A stretch of 64,000 nt of DNA, taken from Myxococcales bacterium. GTDB lineage: Bacteria; Myxococcota_A; Polyangia; Polyangiales; Polyangiaceae. The stretch is taken from contig CAHJWM010000002.1 in assembly GCA_903642325.1 (NCBI GenBank), positions 1-64,000 of the forward strand, given 5' to 3'. Positions 35,281 to 42,830 of this stretch are shown piece after piece. The notes beneath the pieces are model-generated. The model did no database searches. It was not told the DNA's origin and was given only the letters and a program-made list of their open reading frames with translations. The position numbers were made by a program, and so were the translations under genes. Position 1 is the stretch's first letter. Every line of letters starts with the position of its first letter.

Positions 35281-35357
35281 GCAACGGACGCACCCGCGCT
35301 GTCCGCCTCTGAGTAAAATCCCCTGCGTCTTCGGAACTGTTGGAACGGGTAGTGGCG

Positions 35358-35397
35358 GGTCGCCTCACGGCGAGGCGAGACGCCTCGCTCGGCGACC
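35358..35397. repeat. Nested inverted repeats between divergent sigma-54 promoters
   Basis: An outer pair GGTCGCC (35358-35364) and GGCGACC (35391-35397) encloses GCGAGGCG-AGA-CGCCTCGC (35370-35388), both perfect. It sits about 80 bp from each of two divergent -24/-12 promoters, the usual place for an enhancer site bound by a Fis-type HTH activator. A structured RNA is the alternative. Confidence 0.6.
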
Positions 35398-35459
35398 GCG
35401 CCGCATCACCGTCGGAGCATCAGGCGTGTCGTTCGCCAGGAACCACCGGGACTGGAAGC

Positions 35460-35475
35460 TGGCACTGCCCTTGCT
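35460..35475 (+). promoter_or_regulatory. Sigma-54 promoter of the YtxH/AI-2E-permease operon
   Basis: TGGCAC-TGCCC-TTGCT, a full match to the -24/-12 consensus. The predicted +1 is about 35486, leaving a 50-nt leader with a purine-rich GAAAGGAAGG ribosome-binding site before ATG 35536. Confidence 0.88.
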
Positions 35476-35535
35476 GACAGCACCGAGAACGCGACGGCGG
35501 ACCTGCTCGGCCGCTGTCCTGAAAGGAAGGCAGAA

Positions 35536-35868
35536 ATGAATTTCAGCAAGGCAGCTCTGGCCGTGGACTCCGTAATCGGCGTTGGCGATCTGCTAAAAGC
35601 GGTCGAAGGGCTTGGGCTCAGCGACATTCTTAATGTCATTGGCCTCGAGCGCAAGCCAGGGTCGCTGGCCCGCCTCCTGCCCGCAGCCGGCTTGATCGCG
35701 TTCAGCGCAGCGGTAGGCGCAGGCGTGGCCTTGCTGCTTGCACCGAGCTCGGGCACGAAGTTGCGTGCGCGCCTATCCGACGAGCTGGATGAGGCGAAGC
35801 ATCGCGTAGAAGAGCGCGTGAGCCCGACCTATCTCGCCACAAAAGATCCTCGACACACCGTTTCGTAA
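35536..35868 (+). CDS. YtxH-like small membrane protein
   Basis: A 110-aa protein. The N-terminal helical half (VGDLLKAVEGLGLSDILNVIGLERKPG) is followed by a transmembrane or glycine-zipper helix (LPAAGLIAFSAAVGAGVALLLAPSSG) and a charged coiled-coil tail (LRARLSDELDEAKHRVEERV), the YtxH layout. It has a clear paralogue at 51780-52139, also behind a sigma-54 promoter. It is the first gene of a three-gene unit with the 35897 protein and the AI-2E-family permease. Confidence 0.85.
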   Translation: MNFSKAALAVDSVIGVGDLLKAVEGLGLSDILNVIGLERKPGSLARLLPAAGLIAFSAAVGAGVALLLAPSSGTKLRARLSDELDEAKHRVEERVSPTYLATKDPRHTVS

Positions 35869-35896
35869 ACCGGTGTTTAGCAGATTGGTAAGAACC

Positions 35897-36256
35897 ATGC
35901 CCGATGCCCAAACCCAAACCGTTGATATTCTTGCTTCGCATGACCGCGCGCAGATTCGCGCCCGAAATGGGCGTGTTGCGAGCGCGGTCGTTGGCCTAAT
36001 CCTCATCAGTGCAGCGTCAACGCCCGGGCGTTCGCTGACACGAGCTCTCTTGGGCTCGGCTGGCGCGCTGCTTGTCGCTCGGGCCGTCACCGGTATGAGC
36101 GTAAAACAGATGGGGGCGTTCGCCGCCGAGCTATTCGCGCGGCGTAGAGACCTCGAAAAACGATTCAACGACGGCGCCCACGATATCGTCGATGCGGCTT
36201 CGTTCGACTCGTTCCCAGCCAGTGATCCTCCAAGCTATTCGCCCGGAGTAGGCTGA
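35897..36256 (+). CDS. Small membrane protein with C-terminal SFPASDPPS motif
   Basis: A 119-aa protein from ATG 35897 (an in-frame GTG at 35873 is less likely). It has two hydrophobic segments (VASAVVGLILISAAS and ALLGSAGALLVARAVTG), an amphipathic helix and the tail FDSFPASDPPSYSPG. The SFPASDPPS tail is recurrent in otherwise different bacterial proteins and its meaning is unknown. It is co-transcribed with the YtxH-like gene (28 nt upstream) and the AI-2E-family permease (25 nt downstream). Confidence 0.8.
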   Translation: MPDAQTQTVDILASHDRAQIRARNGRVASAVVGLILISAASTPGRSLTRALLGSAGALLVARAVTGMSVKQMGAFAAELFARRRDLEKRFNDGAHDIVDAASFDSFPASDPPSYSPGVG

Positions 36257-36281
36257 GCTCACTCGGGCAGCGGCGTTACCA

Positions 36282-37424
36282 ATGGCTGGCAATGAGACCG
36301 GAAAAGGCGCCCAGGCGCTGATCGTACTGGCGGCCGCAGCGATAGTTGCGGCCGCTATAAAGCTAGCGGCTGGGTTCATCGCACCTCTCTTGGTGGCCGC
36401 CTGCATCGCGATTGCGGTGCAGCCTATCTTCCGGCGTGTTCATAGCTCGCGCATTCCTGATGTCAGTGCGATCGTTATTTCATTGCTGGTGGTAATAGGG
36501 CTGTTGGTTGGAGTCGGCGCTCTCATGGTCGTTGCATTGGCCAACCTGAGCGGCTCGGCGGCACAGTATTTGGCGTCGCTGCATCAAGTTCAGCTGCAAG
36601 CTACGGTTTGGTTGGAAGCTCACCATCAGCACGCGATCGCGCAGTCGCTGTACGGGTCGCACGTCGAGCAGCTCATGCAGCAGGCTACCTCTTTCGTGAT
36701 GACTAGTGTCCCTACGGTGCTGTCCACCGTCGTCACGGTTTTGCTGCTGATCGTGTTCATGCTGCTCGAGGTGACGACGATGCCACGCCGCGTTCACGCC
36801 GCGCTCGGCTGGTCCCCGAGCACGTTCACCGAATTCTCGCGGACGATGTCGGAAATTCAGCGGTATCTGAGCGTGAAAACCGCGACCAGTGCGGCTACCG
36901 GGCTGTGCGCGGGGTTGTGGTGCGCCGCGTGCGGGGTGCCAAACCCGGCACTTTGGGGCCTCGTCACCTTCGCGCTTCATTACGTGCCGACAGTGGGTAG
37001 CCTCGTCGCAGCTATGCCTCCCATCTTCATCGCACTGACCGCGTTCGGGATCGGTCGTGCGTCCGCGGTCGCGGCGGGCCTGGCTTTGTTTAGCTTGGTG
37101 ATCGGAAACTTCATCGAGCCCAATGCCCTCGGGCGTTCTCTCAGCGTATCTCCGTTGATTGTACTGCTTTCGATGTTTGCATGGGGCTACTTGCTTGGTC
37201 CCATCGGCGCACTGCTATCCGTCCCGCTCACCCTCATTGCGAAGATCGTTTTATGGAACACGAGTGACCTGCACTGGGTCGCCGTTTTGCTTGGGCCGAC
37301 TCCGCCGGCAACGGCTCGCATCACTGATCTTGGCGCGCCACCAGGTAGAGATTCGCTCTTGCCGCAGCCGAAGGGGACATCGTCTGCCAGCCGGCCGTCG
37401 GTGCCGCGCGCCAAAGTGCTCTGA
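36282..37424 (+). CDS. AI-2E family transporter (permease)
   Basis: A 380-aa polytopic membrane protein with about 8 transmembrane helices. The family core is present: IAPLLVAACIAIAVQPIFRR, a central extracytoplasmic segment (residues 90-150), then YVPTVGSLVAAMPPIFIAL, GNFIEPNALGRSLSVSPLIVLLS and WGYLLGPIGALLSVPLT near the end. The family includes E. coli TqsA (AI-2 export) and Na+/H+ antiporters; substrates are mostly unknown, so no autoinducer role is claimed. It is the last gene of the sigma-54 unit that starts at 35536. Confidence 0.9.
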   Translation: MAGNETGKGAQALIVLAAAAIVAAAIKLAAGFIAPLLVAACIAIAVQPIFRRVHSSRIPDVSAIVISLLVVIGLLVGVGALMVVALANLSGSAAQYLASLHQVQLQATVWLEAHHQHAIAQSLYGSHVEQLMQQATSFVMTSVPTVLSTVVTVLLLIVFMLLEVTTMPRRVHAALGWSPSTFTEFSRTMSEIQRYLSVKTATSAATGLCAGLWCAACGVPNPALWGLVTFALHYVPTVGSLVAAMPPIFIALTAFGIGRASAVAAGLALFSLVIGNFIEPNALGRSLSVSPLIVLLSMFAWGYLLGPIGALLSVPLTLIAKIVLWNTSDLHWVAVLLGPTPPATARITDLGAPPGRDSLLPQPKGTSSASRPSVPRAKVL

Positions 37425-37688
37425 CCGCTACGGTCCACTCCAACTCGATCAGCAAAATCGAGCATGTCTCGAAGCTCTCGAAGCGCTATTCTCGAGATAA
37501 GCCTCCGCCTCGAGCCGCGTGGATCTATATCCCCCGTTAGCACACAGGCTGGGGATTACTTCGGGCCTCTTCACGGAGCCCTCGATATTGCAGATTCGCG
37601 GTGCCGCTAACTCCGCGGCGGTACGAGCAGCAGAGGTCGGGTTCGCGCGGTCACCGGCCGAGGTGCGGCGACGGCGCGTGGTGAGCGC

Positions 37689-39104
37689 TCAGACGGCGAT
37701 CACGACAGAAGCCCCGTCGACCGGCTGAGGCTCGGAATCCGGGACGAGGTCGTCCGAGGCGTACCGTTCGAGCTTGCGATGCAGGGTGCGACGGTCAAGG
37801 CCGAGAGCGTGCGCTGCCCTTGATTTATTGCCTTCCAGAAGTTTTACGACTCGCACGATGTAACGACGTTCAAGCTCGTCTAGGGGTACGATTTCGCCTG
37901 GTTCGTCCGCCGGCAGCACGAGCTTACCGGTACGTTGGGCCCGAAGCCGTGGCGGGAGATCATCGATGCCGAGATGGTCGAAACGAGCCAGGGCCACCGC
38001 ATGCTCCATGCAGTTTTCAAGCTCGCGGACGTTTCCCGGCCAATCGTAGGCCAAGAGACGCTCGGCAACCACGGATGGGAGATACATCTCCCCCTTATGA
38101 CTTCGTTCTGCGGAGCGTCTGAGGAAGTAGCTGGCTAACTTCAGCACGTCGCCTGTTCGGTCCCGAAGCGGCGGTACGTCAATCTGAACCACGTTGATTC
38201 GATTCAACAGATCCTCGCGAAAGCGTCGTGACACAACCTCCTCCTGGAGGTCGCGGTGGCTAGCGGCCACGATTCGTGTCGCGAACGCGATCTCGTCATT
38301 GGAGCCCACGGGGCGCACGGTTCTCTCCTCCAACGCGCGCAGTAACTTGGACTGCATCTCCAATGGCATGTCGCCTATCTCGTCGAGGAACAGCGTGCCC
38401 CCCGAGGCGCGCACGAACAGGCCCTCTTTGGCGGATTTCGCGTCGGTAAAGGCGGACTTTGCGTGCCCAAACAGCTCGCTTTCAAGTAAACCTGCCGGCA
38501 GCGCTGCACAGTTTATAGCTACGAATGGCCCATCCGGACGAGCTCCGGCAGCGTGCAGCGCCCGCGCCACGCGCTCTTTCCCGGTGCCTGTTTCTCCCTG
38601 AATGAGCACAGAAGCTTCGCTTGCCGCGACGCGACGTATAGTGTCGTACACGCGGCGCATCGCGATGCTGTCGCCGATTAGCTGCTTATCGGCCGTGGAG
38701 TCCTTATCAGAACGCAGCTTCTTCACCTCTTGCTGCAATCGTTGGTGCTGGGCAGCGCGCGCGACACACAAGCCGAGCAGCTTCTCATCCACCGGTTTGG
38801 CCAGAAAATCATAGGCACCGGCGCGCAGCGCGTTAACGGCAAACTCCATATTTGCGTGGCCGGTGACAGCGATGATGGGTGCTTCTACGCCGCGCCCGAG
38901 TAGGCGCTCGCACAATTCGAAGCCGTCCATAGGAGACATGCTCAAATCGGTGATGATTACGGAGAAACGCTCGCGAGTGGCGTGGTCTAACGCTTCTTCC
39001 GCCGATGTCGTCGCGGTCACGCCCCAGCCAAGTCGAACCAACATGGCGCGAAGCAGCTCGCAGTGATCTTGATCATCGTCGACTAGCAGGATCGAATTTC
39101 TCAT
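37689..39104 (-). CDS. NtrC-type sigma-54 enhancer-binding response regulator (EBP1)
   Basis: A 471-aa regulator from ATG 39104. Receiver domain (1-120): acidic pocket LVDDDQD, phospho-acceptor Asp in VIITDLSM, VTGH and Lys in FLAKPVD. AAA+ domain (about 140-370): Walker A GETGTGKE, Walker B GGTLFLDEIGDMP and an R-finger region. The sigma-54-contacting loop reads SAFTDA in place of GAFTGA. The C-terminal Fis-type HTH is LEGNKSRAAHALGLDRRTLHRKLERY. It is divergent from its paralogue EBP2; the 466-nt gap holds a sigma-54 promoter for each. No cognate kinase lies next to it. Confidence 0.93.
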   Translation of the reverse strand: MRNSILLVDDDQDHCELLRAMLVRLGWGVTATTSAEEALDHATRERFSVIITDLSMSPMDGFELCERLLGRGVEAPIIAVTGHANMEFAVNALRAGAYDFLAKPVDEKLLGLCVARAAQHQRLQQEVKKLRSDKDSTADKQLIGDSIAMRRVYDTIRRVAASEASVLIQGETGTGKERVARALHAAGARPDGPFVAINCAALPAGLLESELFGHAKSAFTDAKSAKEGLFVRASGGTLFLDEIGDMPLEMQSKLLRALEERTVRPVGSNDEIAFATRIVAASHRDLQEEVVSRRFREDLLNRINVVQIDVPPLRDRTGDVLKLASYFLRRSAERSHKGEMYLPSVVAERLLAYDWPGNVRELENCMEHAVALARFDHLGIDDLPPRLRAQRTGKLVLPADEPGEIVPLDELERRYIVRVVKLLEGNKSRAAHALGLDRRTLHRKLERYASDDLVPDSEPQPVDGASVVIAV

Positions 39105-39155
39105 AATAAACTCGGCAGATTTCACCGGCTTAGGCGGGACCTAAGCGCGCTTGGC

Positions 39156-39171
39156 TGCAAAGGGCGTGCCC
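39156..39171 (-). promoter_or_regulatory. Sigma-54 promoter of EBP1
   Basis: Minus strand GGGCAC-GCCCT-TTGCA, one mismatch in the -24 hexamer, perfect -12 and GG-N10-GC spacing. The predicted +1 is 39145, a 41-nt leader before ATG 39104. Confidence 0.75.
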
Positions 39172-39188
39172 GCATTCCGGCCGGATTT

Positions 39189-39234
39189 GCCGATATAATC
39201 GGCCGTGTCGGCGTTTTTCAGGATGCAAAACGCC
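39189..39234. promoter_or_regulatory. Two inverted repeats, candidate enhancer sites for EBP1
   Basis: GCCGAT-ATA-ATCGGC (39189-39203) and GGCGTTTT-N9-AAAACGCC (39210-39217 and 39227-39234) are both perfect. They lie about 20-65 bp upstream of the EBP1 -24 element. Dimeric Fis-type HTH activators bind such sites. The binding protein is inferred. Confidence 0.55.
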
Positions 39235-39424
39235 ACAACCGCGTTTGCCCTCGAGGCGGACCGCCGCGAACGTCGATAGGCTTTACATGATCATGCGTTT
39301 GAGTAACACAAAGAGAACCGTGCGCAGTGCGCGCGACCATCGAGCGTGCGGCTCTCGATAGGCGTGGCCGTTCGCTACACCGGTCGCAAACTTGTCACGG
39401 ATAGGCTTGAATTATGCCGCATCC

Positions 39425-39473
39425 GTGTGTGCCCGGTGGCGCACACTACTGTAGATCTAAGCGAGCGCACACT
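39425..39473. promoter_or_regulatory. Inverted repeat plus half-site upstream of EBP2 promoter
   Basis: GTGTGTGCC-CGGT-GGCGCACAC (39425-39446) is an 8-of-9 inverted repeat, and its right arm recurs as GCGCACACT at 39465-39473. This lies 10-60 bp upstream of the EBP2 -24 element and is a candidate activator site. Confidence 0.5.
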
Positions 39474-39482
39474 GTGGCATGT

Positions 39483-39498
39483 TGGCACGTCACTTGCT
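39483..39498 (+). promoter_or_regulatory. Sigma-54 promoter of EBP2
   Basis: TGGCAC-GTCAC-TTGCT, a full match to the -24/-12 consensus with GG-N10-GC spacing. The predicted +1 is 39509, a 62-nt leader before ATG 39571. Confidence 0.88.
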
Positions 39499-39570
39499 TA
39501 AGCGCGGCACATCCTTGGCTCCGCAGACTCGCTGGAGTGCTTGCGGCTGAACCCCCCCCCCACAGGTCCC

Positions 39571-40977
39571 ATGAGTAACGGTCGAAAGATCCTGGTCGTA
39601 GACGATGACGAAGCCACCTGTGACCTGCTTCAGATGATGCTGAAGCGGCAGGACTACGAAGCGGTTACCGAGACATCCGCGCGAGCGGCACTTAACCGGA
39701 TTGCCAACGAGGATTTCACCGCCGTGCTCACCGACTTGGACATGGCAGAGCTCGGTGGCATCGAGCTTTGCCAGCGTATCGCTGGGGTGCGCGCCGATAT
39801 CCCCGTGATCGTCGTTACCGGCATGGGCAGTTTGGAAAACGCGATCGCTGCGATGCGCGCAGGCGCTTTCGATTTCGTAACCAAGCCGGTCGATCCGTCC
39901 CTGCTGTCGATCAGTGTCAACCGCGCCGCTCAACATCGCGAGCTACGCGAAGAAGTCCGTCGTTTGAAGGAGAGCGCTTCCAGTCTCAAGGTCGACGGTG
40001 TAATTGGCACCAGCCCCGCCATGGAGCGCGTGTTTGATCTCGTCGCACGGGTCGCCGAGGGCGACGCCTCCGTTCTGATTGCGGGCGAAACCGGAACTGG
40101 CAAAGAGGTCGTCGCTAAAGCTATCCATCAGGCCAGCGGTCGCAAAGGCTCATTCGTGGCCGTGAACTGTGCCGCGATGCCCCCGCACCTTTTGGAGAGC
40201 GAACTGTTCGGCCACGCTCGCGGCGCTTTCACCGACGCGAAGTCACAGCGCACCGGCCTGTTCGCCCTGGCTGATGGCGGCACGCTCTTCCTCGACGAAA
40301 TTGGTGAGATGCCGCTGGAGATGCAGCCTAAATTGCTGCGAGCTTTGCAAGAACGCACTATCCGCCCCGTCGGCGCGAATATCGAGGTGCCTTTCGACGC
40401 TCGGGTGATCACTGCGACCAACCGGGACCTCGAGAGCGAGGTATACGAGAAGCGCTTTCGCGAGGATCTTTATTATCGGATCAATGTCGTCAAGATCGCG
40501 CTCCCGCCGCTCCGCGAGCGCGGGATGGACGTAGTGCATCTGGCCGCGCACTTCCTCGGCAACTTCGCGGCCAAGGGCAACAAAGGTGCGCTTACTTTGT
40601 CCGAAGGCGCGGCCGAAAAATTGTTGGCGTACAATTGGCCGGGCAATGTTCGCCAGCTCGAGAATTGCATGGAGCGCGCAGTCGCACTGGCGCGCTTCAA
40701 TCAGATATCAGTGGACGACCTACCTGAGAACGTCCGCGGCTACACTGCGGATCGCTTCGTGGTCGCGGTCGATGAGATGGCCGAGGTCGTAAGCATGGAT
40801 GAGCTCGAGCGCCGTTATATCCACCGCGTCTTGGCTCTTGTCGAAGGCAACAAGTCGCGCGCCGCGCAGCTTCTAGGATTTGACCGTCGCACCATGTACC
40901 GCAAGCTCGAACGTTATCAATCTCGGCAACAATCGTCGCGTGAGCACGAGGGTCCTAAGCGTGCTCCCGAAGCCTGA
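39571..40977 (+). CDS. NtrC-type sigma-54 enhancer-binding response regulator (EBP2)
   Basis: A 468-aa regulator from ATG 39571, closely similar to EBP1. Receiver: LVVDDDEATC, phospho-acceptor Asp in VLTDLDMAE, VVTGMG and Lys in FVTKPVD. AAA+: GETGTGKEVVAKAIH, sigma-54 loop GAFTDA (Gly to Asp at position 5), Walker B GGTLFLDEIGEMP. HTH: VEGNKSRAAQLLGFDRRTMYRKLERY. A histidine-kinase-like gene overlaps its end. Because it is preceded by a sigma-54 promoter, it may activate itself or be activated by EBP1. It is a strong candidate for master regulator of the surrounding regulon. Confidence 0.94.
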   Translation: MSNGRKILVVDDDEATCDLLQMMLKRQDYEAVTETSARAALNRIANEDFTAVLTDLDMAELGGIELCQRIAGVRADIPVIVVTGMGSLENAIAAMRAGAFDFVTKPVDPSLLSISVNRAAQHRELREEVRRLKESASSLKVDGVIGTSPAMERVFDLVARVAEGDASVLIAGETGTGKEVVAKAIHQASGRKGSFVAVNCAAMPPHLLESELFGHARGAFTDAKSQRTGLFALADGGTLFLDEIGEMPLEMQPKLLRALQERTIRPVGANIEVPFDARVITATNRDLESEVYEKRFREDLYYRINVVKIALPPLRERGMDVVHLAAHFLGNFAAKGNKGALTLSEGAAEKLLAYNWPGNVRQLENCMERAVALARFNQISVDDLPENVRGYTADRFVVAVDEMAEVVSMDELERRYIHRVLALVEGNKSRAAQLLGFDRRTMYRKLERYQSRQQSSREHEGPKRAPEA

Positions 40978-41623
40978 TCCGCGATTTTTAGCGATCACCG
41001 CCCACGATCTTCGAGGCGCTGTCGGGGTGCTCGATGGTGCCCTTAAAGAGCTCACACGTGAGCTTCCCAAAGACAGTCCCGACGCCGGGAAGCTCACTCA
41101 GATGATGGGTAGAAGCAGCCAACGACTGCTGCTCCTGGGCGATCGCCTGTCCTCACTCGCCAAGTTGATGGACGGCTCCGAGCTCGAGATCGGCGAAGCA
41201 GCGGATGTTACCTCGCTAGTCAAGGAAGCCGCCAACCGTGCCTTTTCAGCCCACGCTCGGCGCAGCCTGCAGCTCCGGATCGAAGGCGCGGCCGTTGCGT
41301 TGCCGCTTCATATGCCGAGCTTCGCGGCGGCGGTCTCCGAGCTGACGGCGTTATTTTGCGGCTTCTCGCAGCATGAGCTTCTGATTACCGTCTCGTCGAG
41401 CGCGAGTGCAGCGCGCATCGAGCTGATGAGCGACAACAAGAGTGAAAGCGTGCAGCGCGCGCTTCGCGACCGCTCCGCCATGACGCAGGCAAACGCGGGA
41501 ATCGCTTACGCGGAAGCCGTGCTAAGTCGCCATGGCGGGCGGGTCGAGCTCACCGAGCCCGGCTCCGATGCCGCCATCGCCCTCGTACTACCGCGCTCTC
41601 TACGAGCTTCCGCCGCAGGCTGA
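40940..41623 (+). CDS. Histidine-kinase-like protein with degenerate ATPase domain
   Basis: A 227-aa cytoplasmic protein. The HisKA dimerisation helix with phospho-acceptor His is clear (FLAITAHDLRGAVGVLDG). The C-terminal part ends like a HATPase domain (AYAEAVLSRHGGRVELTEPG then ALVLPRS), but the N-box Asn pattern and the DxGxG loop are not recognisable, so ATP binding is doubtful. There is no sensor or transmembrane domain. The start is GTG 40940 or 40961, within the EBP2 coding end, so translation is coupled. It may act as a phosphatase, phosphotransfer hub or anti-activator for EBP2. Confidence 0.75.
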   Translation: MSTRVLSVLPKPDPRFLAITAHDLRGAVGVLDGALKELTRELPKDSPDAGKLTQMMGRSSQRLLLLGDRLSSLAKLMDGSELEIGEAADVTSLVKEAANRAFSAHARRSLQLRIEGAAVALPLHMPSFAAAVSELTALFCGFSQHELLITVSSSASAARIELMSDNKSESVQRALRDRSAMTQANAGIAYAEAVLSRHGGRVELTEPGSDAAIALVLPRSLRASAAG

Positions 41624-41977
41624 TGCTGAAACTGGCCGGCGGTCGCTGCCGCCGACTCCAGTGTTGCCGCCCGCACCTCCGGAGGCCCCTGCCCTGGGCG
41701 TCGCATCGCCAAACGCGCCATGGTGTTCGACGGGGAGCCCGAACTCTGGACCCGGCACAAGCATGGTCGCCGTTGAAAGCGGCACGTGGTGCGCGCGCGC
41801 TACGGGACCGATCGGCGCTAGGCTCGCGTCAGAATTCCCCGGCGGAGTGGTGGATGCATCACTTCCGCCGACCGGTTCGACAACCCTAGCGTTCGTACGC
41901 GTACAGGAAGCTGCCGCCAACAAGCCAACGCACGTGAGTAGTGACAAGGCGGTGAGAAAGCGCGGCAGCTCGACCAT
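41600..41977 (-). CDS. Hypothetical lipoprotein
   Basis: A 125-aa protein from ATG 41977. The signal peptide (LPRFLTALSLLTCVGLLAAASC) ends in the lipobox AASC. The mature part is Pro/Gly/Ser-rich with no recognisable domain (VVEPVGGSDASTTPPG, GASGGAGGNTGVGGSDRRPV). A perfect sigma-54 promoter lies immediately upstream, with the predicted +1 two bases from the ATG; this is the main reason to accept the gene. Its 3' end overlaps the convergent kinase-like gene by 24 nt. An overlapping plus-strand frame at 41532-42041 is taken as a shadow. Confidence 0.7.
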   Translation of the reverse strand: MVELPRFLTALSLLTCVGLLAAASCTRTNARVVEPVGGSDASTTPPGNSDASLAPIGPVARAHHVPLSTATMLVPGPEFGLPVEHHGAFGDATPRAGASGGAGGNTGVGGSDRRPVSASACGGSS

Positions 41978-41989
41978 AAGGCACGACCG

Positions 41990-42005
41990 TGCAACCCACG
42001 TGCCA
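41990..42005 (-). promoter_or_regulatory. Sigma-54 promoter of the 41600-41977 lipoprotein
   Basis: Minus strand TGGCAC-GTGGG-TTGCA, an exact consensus match. The predicted +1 (41979) is two bases before the ATG. Confidence 0.88.
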
Positions 42006-42089
42006 CAGAGCAACGGTCCGAACACTCGGCAACCCGGTTGAAGGCGCGTACGAGATGCGAGCCCCCAAACTACCCGACACGCCTTGACT

Positions 42090-42281
42090 CTATGGGGCGC
42101 TTTGTTCTTTGCTGCGCGCTCGCGCGGAGGTTCGCATGGTAGCGATACTAACCACGTAGGTCACCGTGACCCCCGTTAGGAGCACGATGACCGCCGCTAT
42201 CAGGGAGTGGAACGCGACACTTGTGATGAAGGCCGCGACGAAGGCGATCGCGAGCGCTGCACCCTTCCATTGACGAGACAT
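42090..42281 (-). CDS. Small two-helix membrane protein
   Basis: A 63-aa protein from ATG 42281. Two hydrophobic helices (ALAIAFVAAFITSVAFHSLI and AAVIVLLTGVTVTYVVSIA) are followed by a basic tail (RTSARARSKEQSAP). No family is recognised. An in-frame GTG at 42302 is rejected because it lies inside the predicted sigma-54 promoter, whose +1 (42282) is one base before the ATG. It sits in the sigma-54 island and resembles DUF1328 in size and topology, though not in sequence. Confidence 0.72.
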   Translation of the reverse strand: MSRQWKGAALAIAFVAAFITSVAFHSLIAAVIVLLTGVTVTYVVSIATMRTSARARSKEQSAP

Positions 42282-42292
42282 AGCGTCGATTG

Positions 42293-42308
42293 AGCAAGCC
42301 ACATGCCA
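42293..42308 (-). promoter_or_regulatory. Sigma-54 promoter of the 42090-42281 gene
   Basis: Minus strand TGGCAT-GTGGC-TTGCT, one mismatch in the -24 hexamer and correct spacing. The predicted +1 (42282) directly precedes the ATG. Confidence 0.8.
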
Positions 42309-42328
42309 AAACCCGAATCACCATTATT

Positions 42329-42341
42329 CGCGTAAAACGCG
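42329..42341. repeat. Short inverted repeat in a divergent sigma-54 region
   Basis: CGCGT-AAA-ACGCG, perfect 5-bp arms, lies between the divergent promoters at 42293-42308 and 42462-42477. AGTTTATTAA also occurs twice in the same gap (42400-42409 and 42441-42450). Candidate activator or accessory-factor sites. Confidence 0.4.
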
Positions 42342-42461
42342 TGAAAATCGTTGCCTGTGTCAGCTTGGTCGCCCCGCTGAGGCGGATAGTCACACGAGAA
42401 GTTTATTAACGAATTACCGCAAATTCCCTATTAAAGCGGCAGTTTATTAAAAGCCCAAACA

Positions 42462-42477
42462 TGGCACGCCGACTGCA
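42462..42477 (+). promoter_or_regulatory. Sigma-54 promoter of the lipoprotein/DUF4398/OmpA operon
   Basis: TGGCAC-GCCGA-CTGCA, exact -24 hexamer with correct spacing. The predicted +1 is 42488, nine bases before ATG 42497. An open frame starting at 42461 would begin inside this promoter. Confidence 0.83.
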
Positions 42478-42496
42478 AAGAGCGCTCGCATTACAA

Positions 42497-42721
42497 ATGA
42501 ATATTTCGAGGGTTCTCGTCACCGCTGTGGCGACCTGCGTGTTCGCGGCCGCCTGTAGCTCAAACAAGCCGGCAAATAGTCCGGGGCCTGCGGAAGAGGC
42601 GGGAGCCAAGGTTGACGAAGGAGCCGCAGACGTTAAAGAGTCTGCGCAAGAGGCCGGCCACAAGGTTGGGGAAACCACAGAAAAAGCCGGTGAGAAGATC
42701 CAAACCAAGACTGGCGACTGA
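42497..42721 (+). CDS. Small lipoprotein with charged helical tail
   Basis: A 74-aa protein from ATG 42497. The signal peptide ends in the lipobox FAAAC (CSSNKPANS after cleavage). The mature part is a charged helix with YtxH/LEA-like repeats (AGAKVDEGAADVKESAQEAGHKVGE TTEKAGEKI). Such proteins are often induced by desiccation or osmotic stress; the function here is inferred only from composition. It is the first gene of a probable three-gene unit driven by the sigma-54 promoter at 42462. Confidence 0.8.
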   Translation: MNISRVLVTAVATCVFAAACSSNKPANSPGPAEEAGAKVDEGAADVKESAQEAGHKVGETTEKAGEKIQTKTGD

Positions 42722-42830
42722 GCGTTCGTCTCGTTGTCAAGTCGGCTAAGGTTCGGCGGCTCTCCGCGCCGCGCCGATAGCGGCAAACCGCACCTAAGAT
42801 TTATCCGTTACCTTCGTATAAGAGGAAAAT

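Noticed and set aside
36282-37424. Quorum-sensing role for the AI-2E-family permease
   Set aside because: Family membership alone does not show AI-2 transport, and no luxS or Lsr gene is in the window.
41532-42041. 169-codon plus-strand open frame over the lipoprotein gene
   Set aside because: Pro/Ser/Gly-rich antisense shadow; the minus strand has a lipobox signal and an exact sigma-54 promoter.
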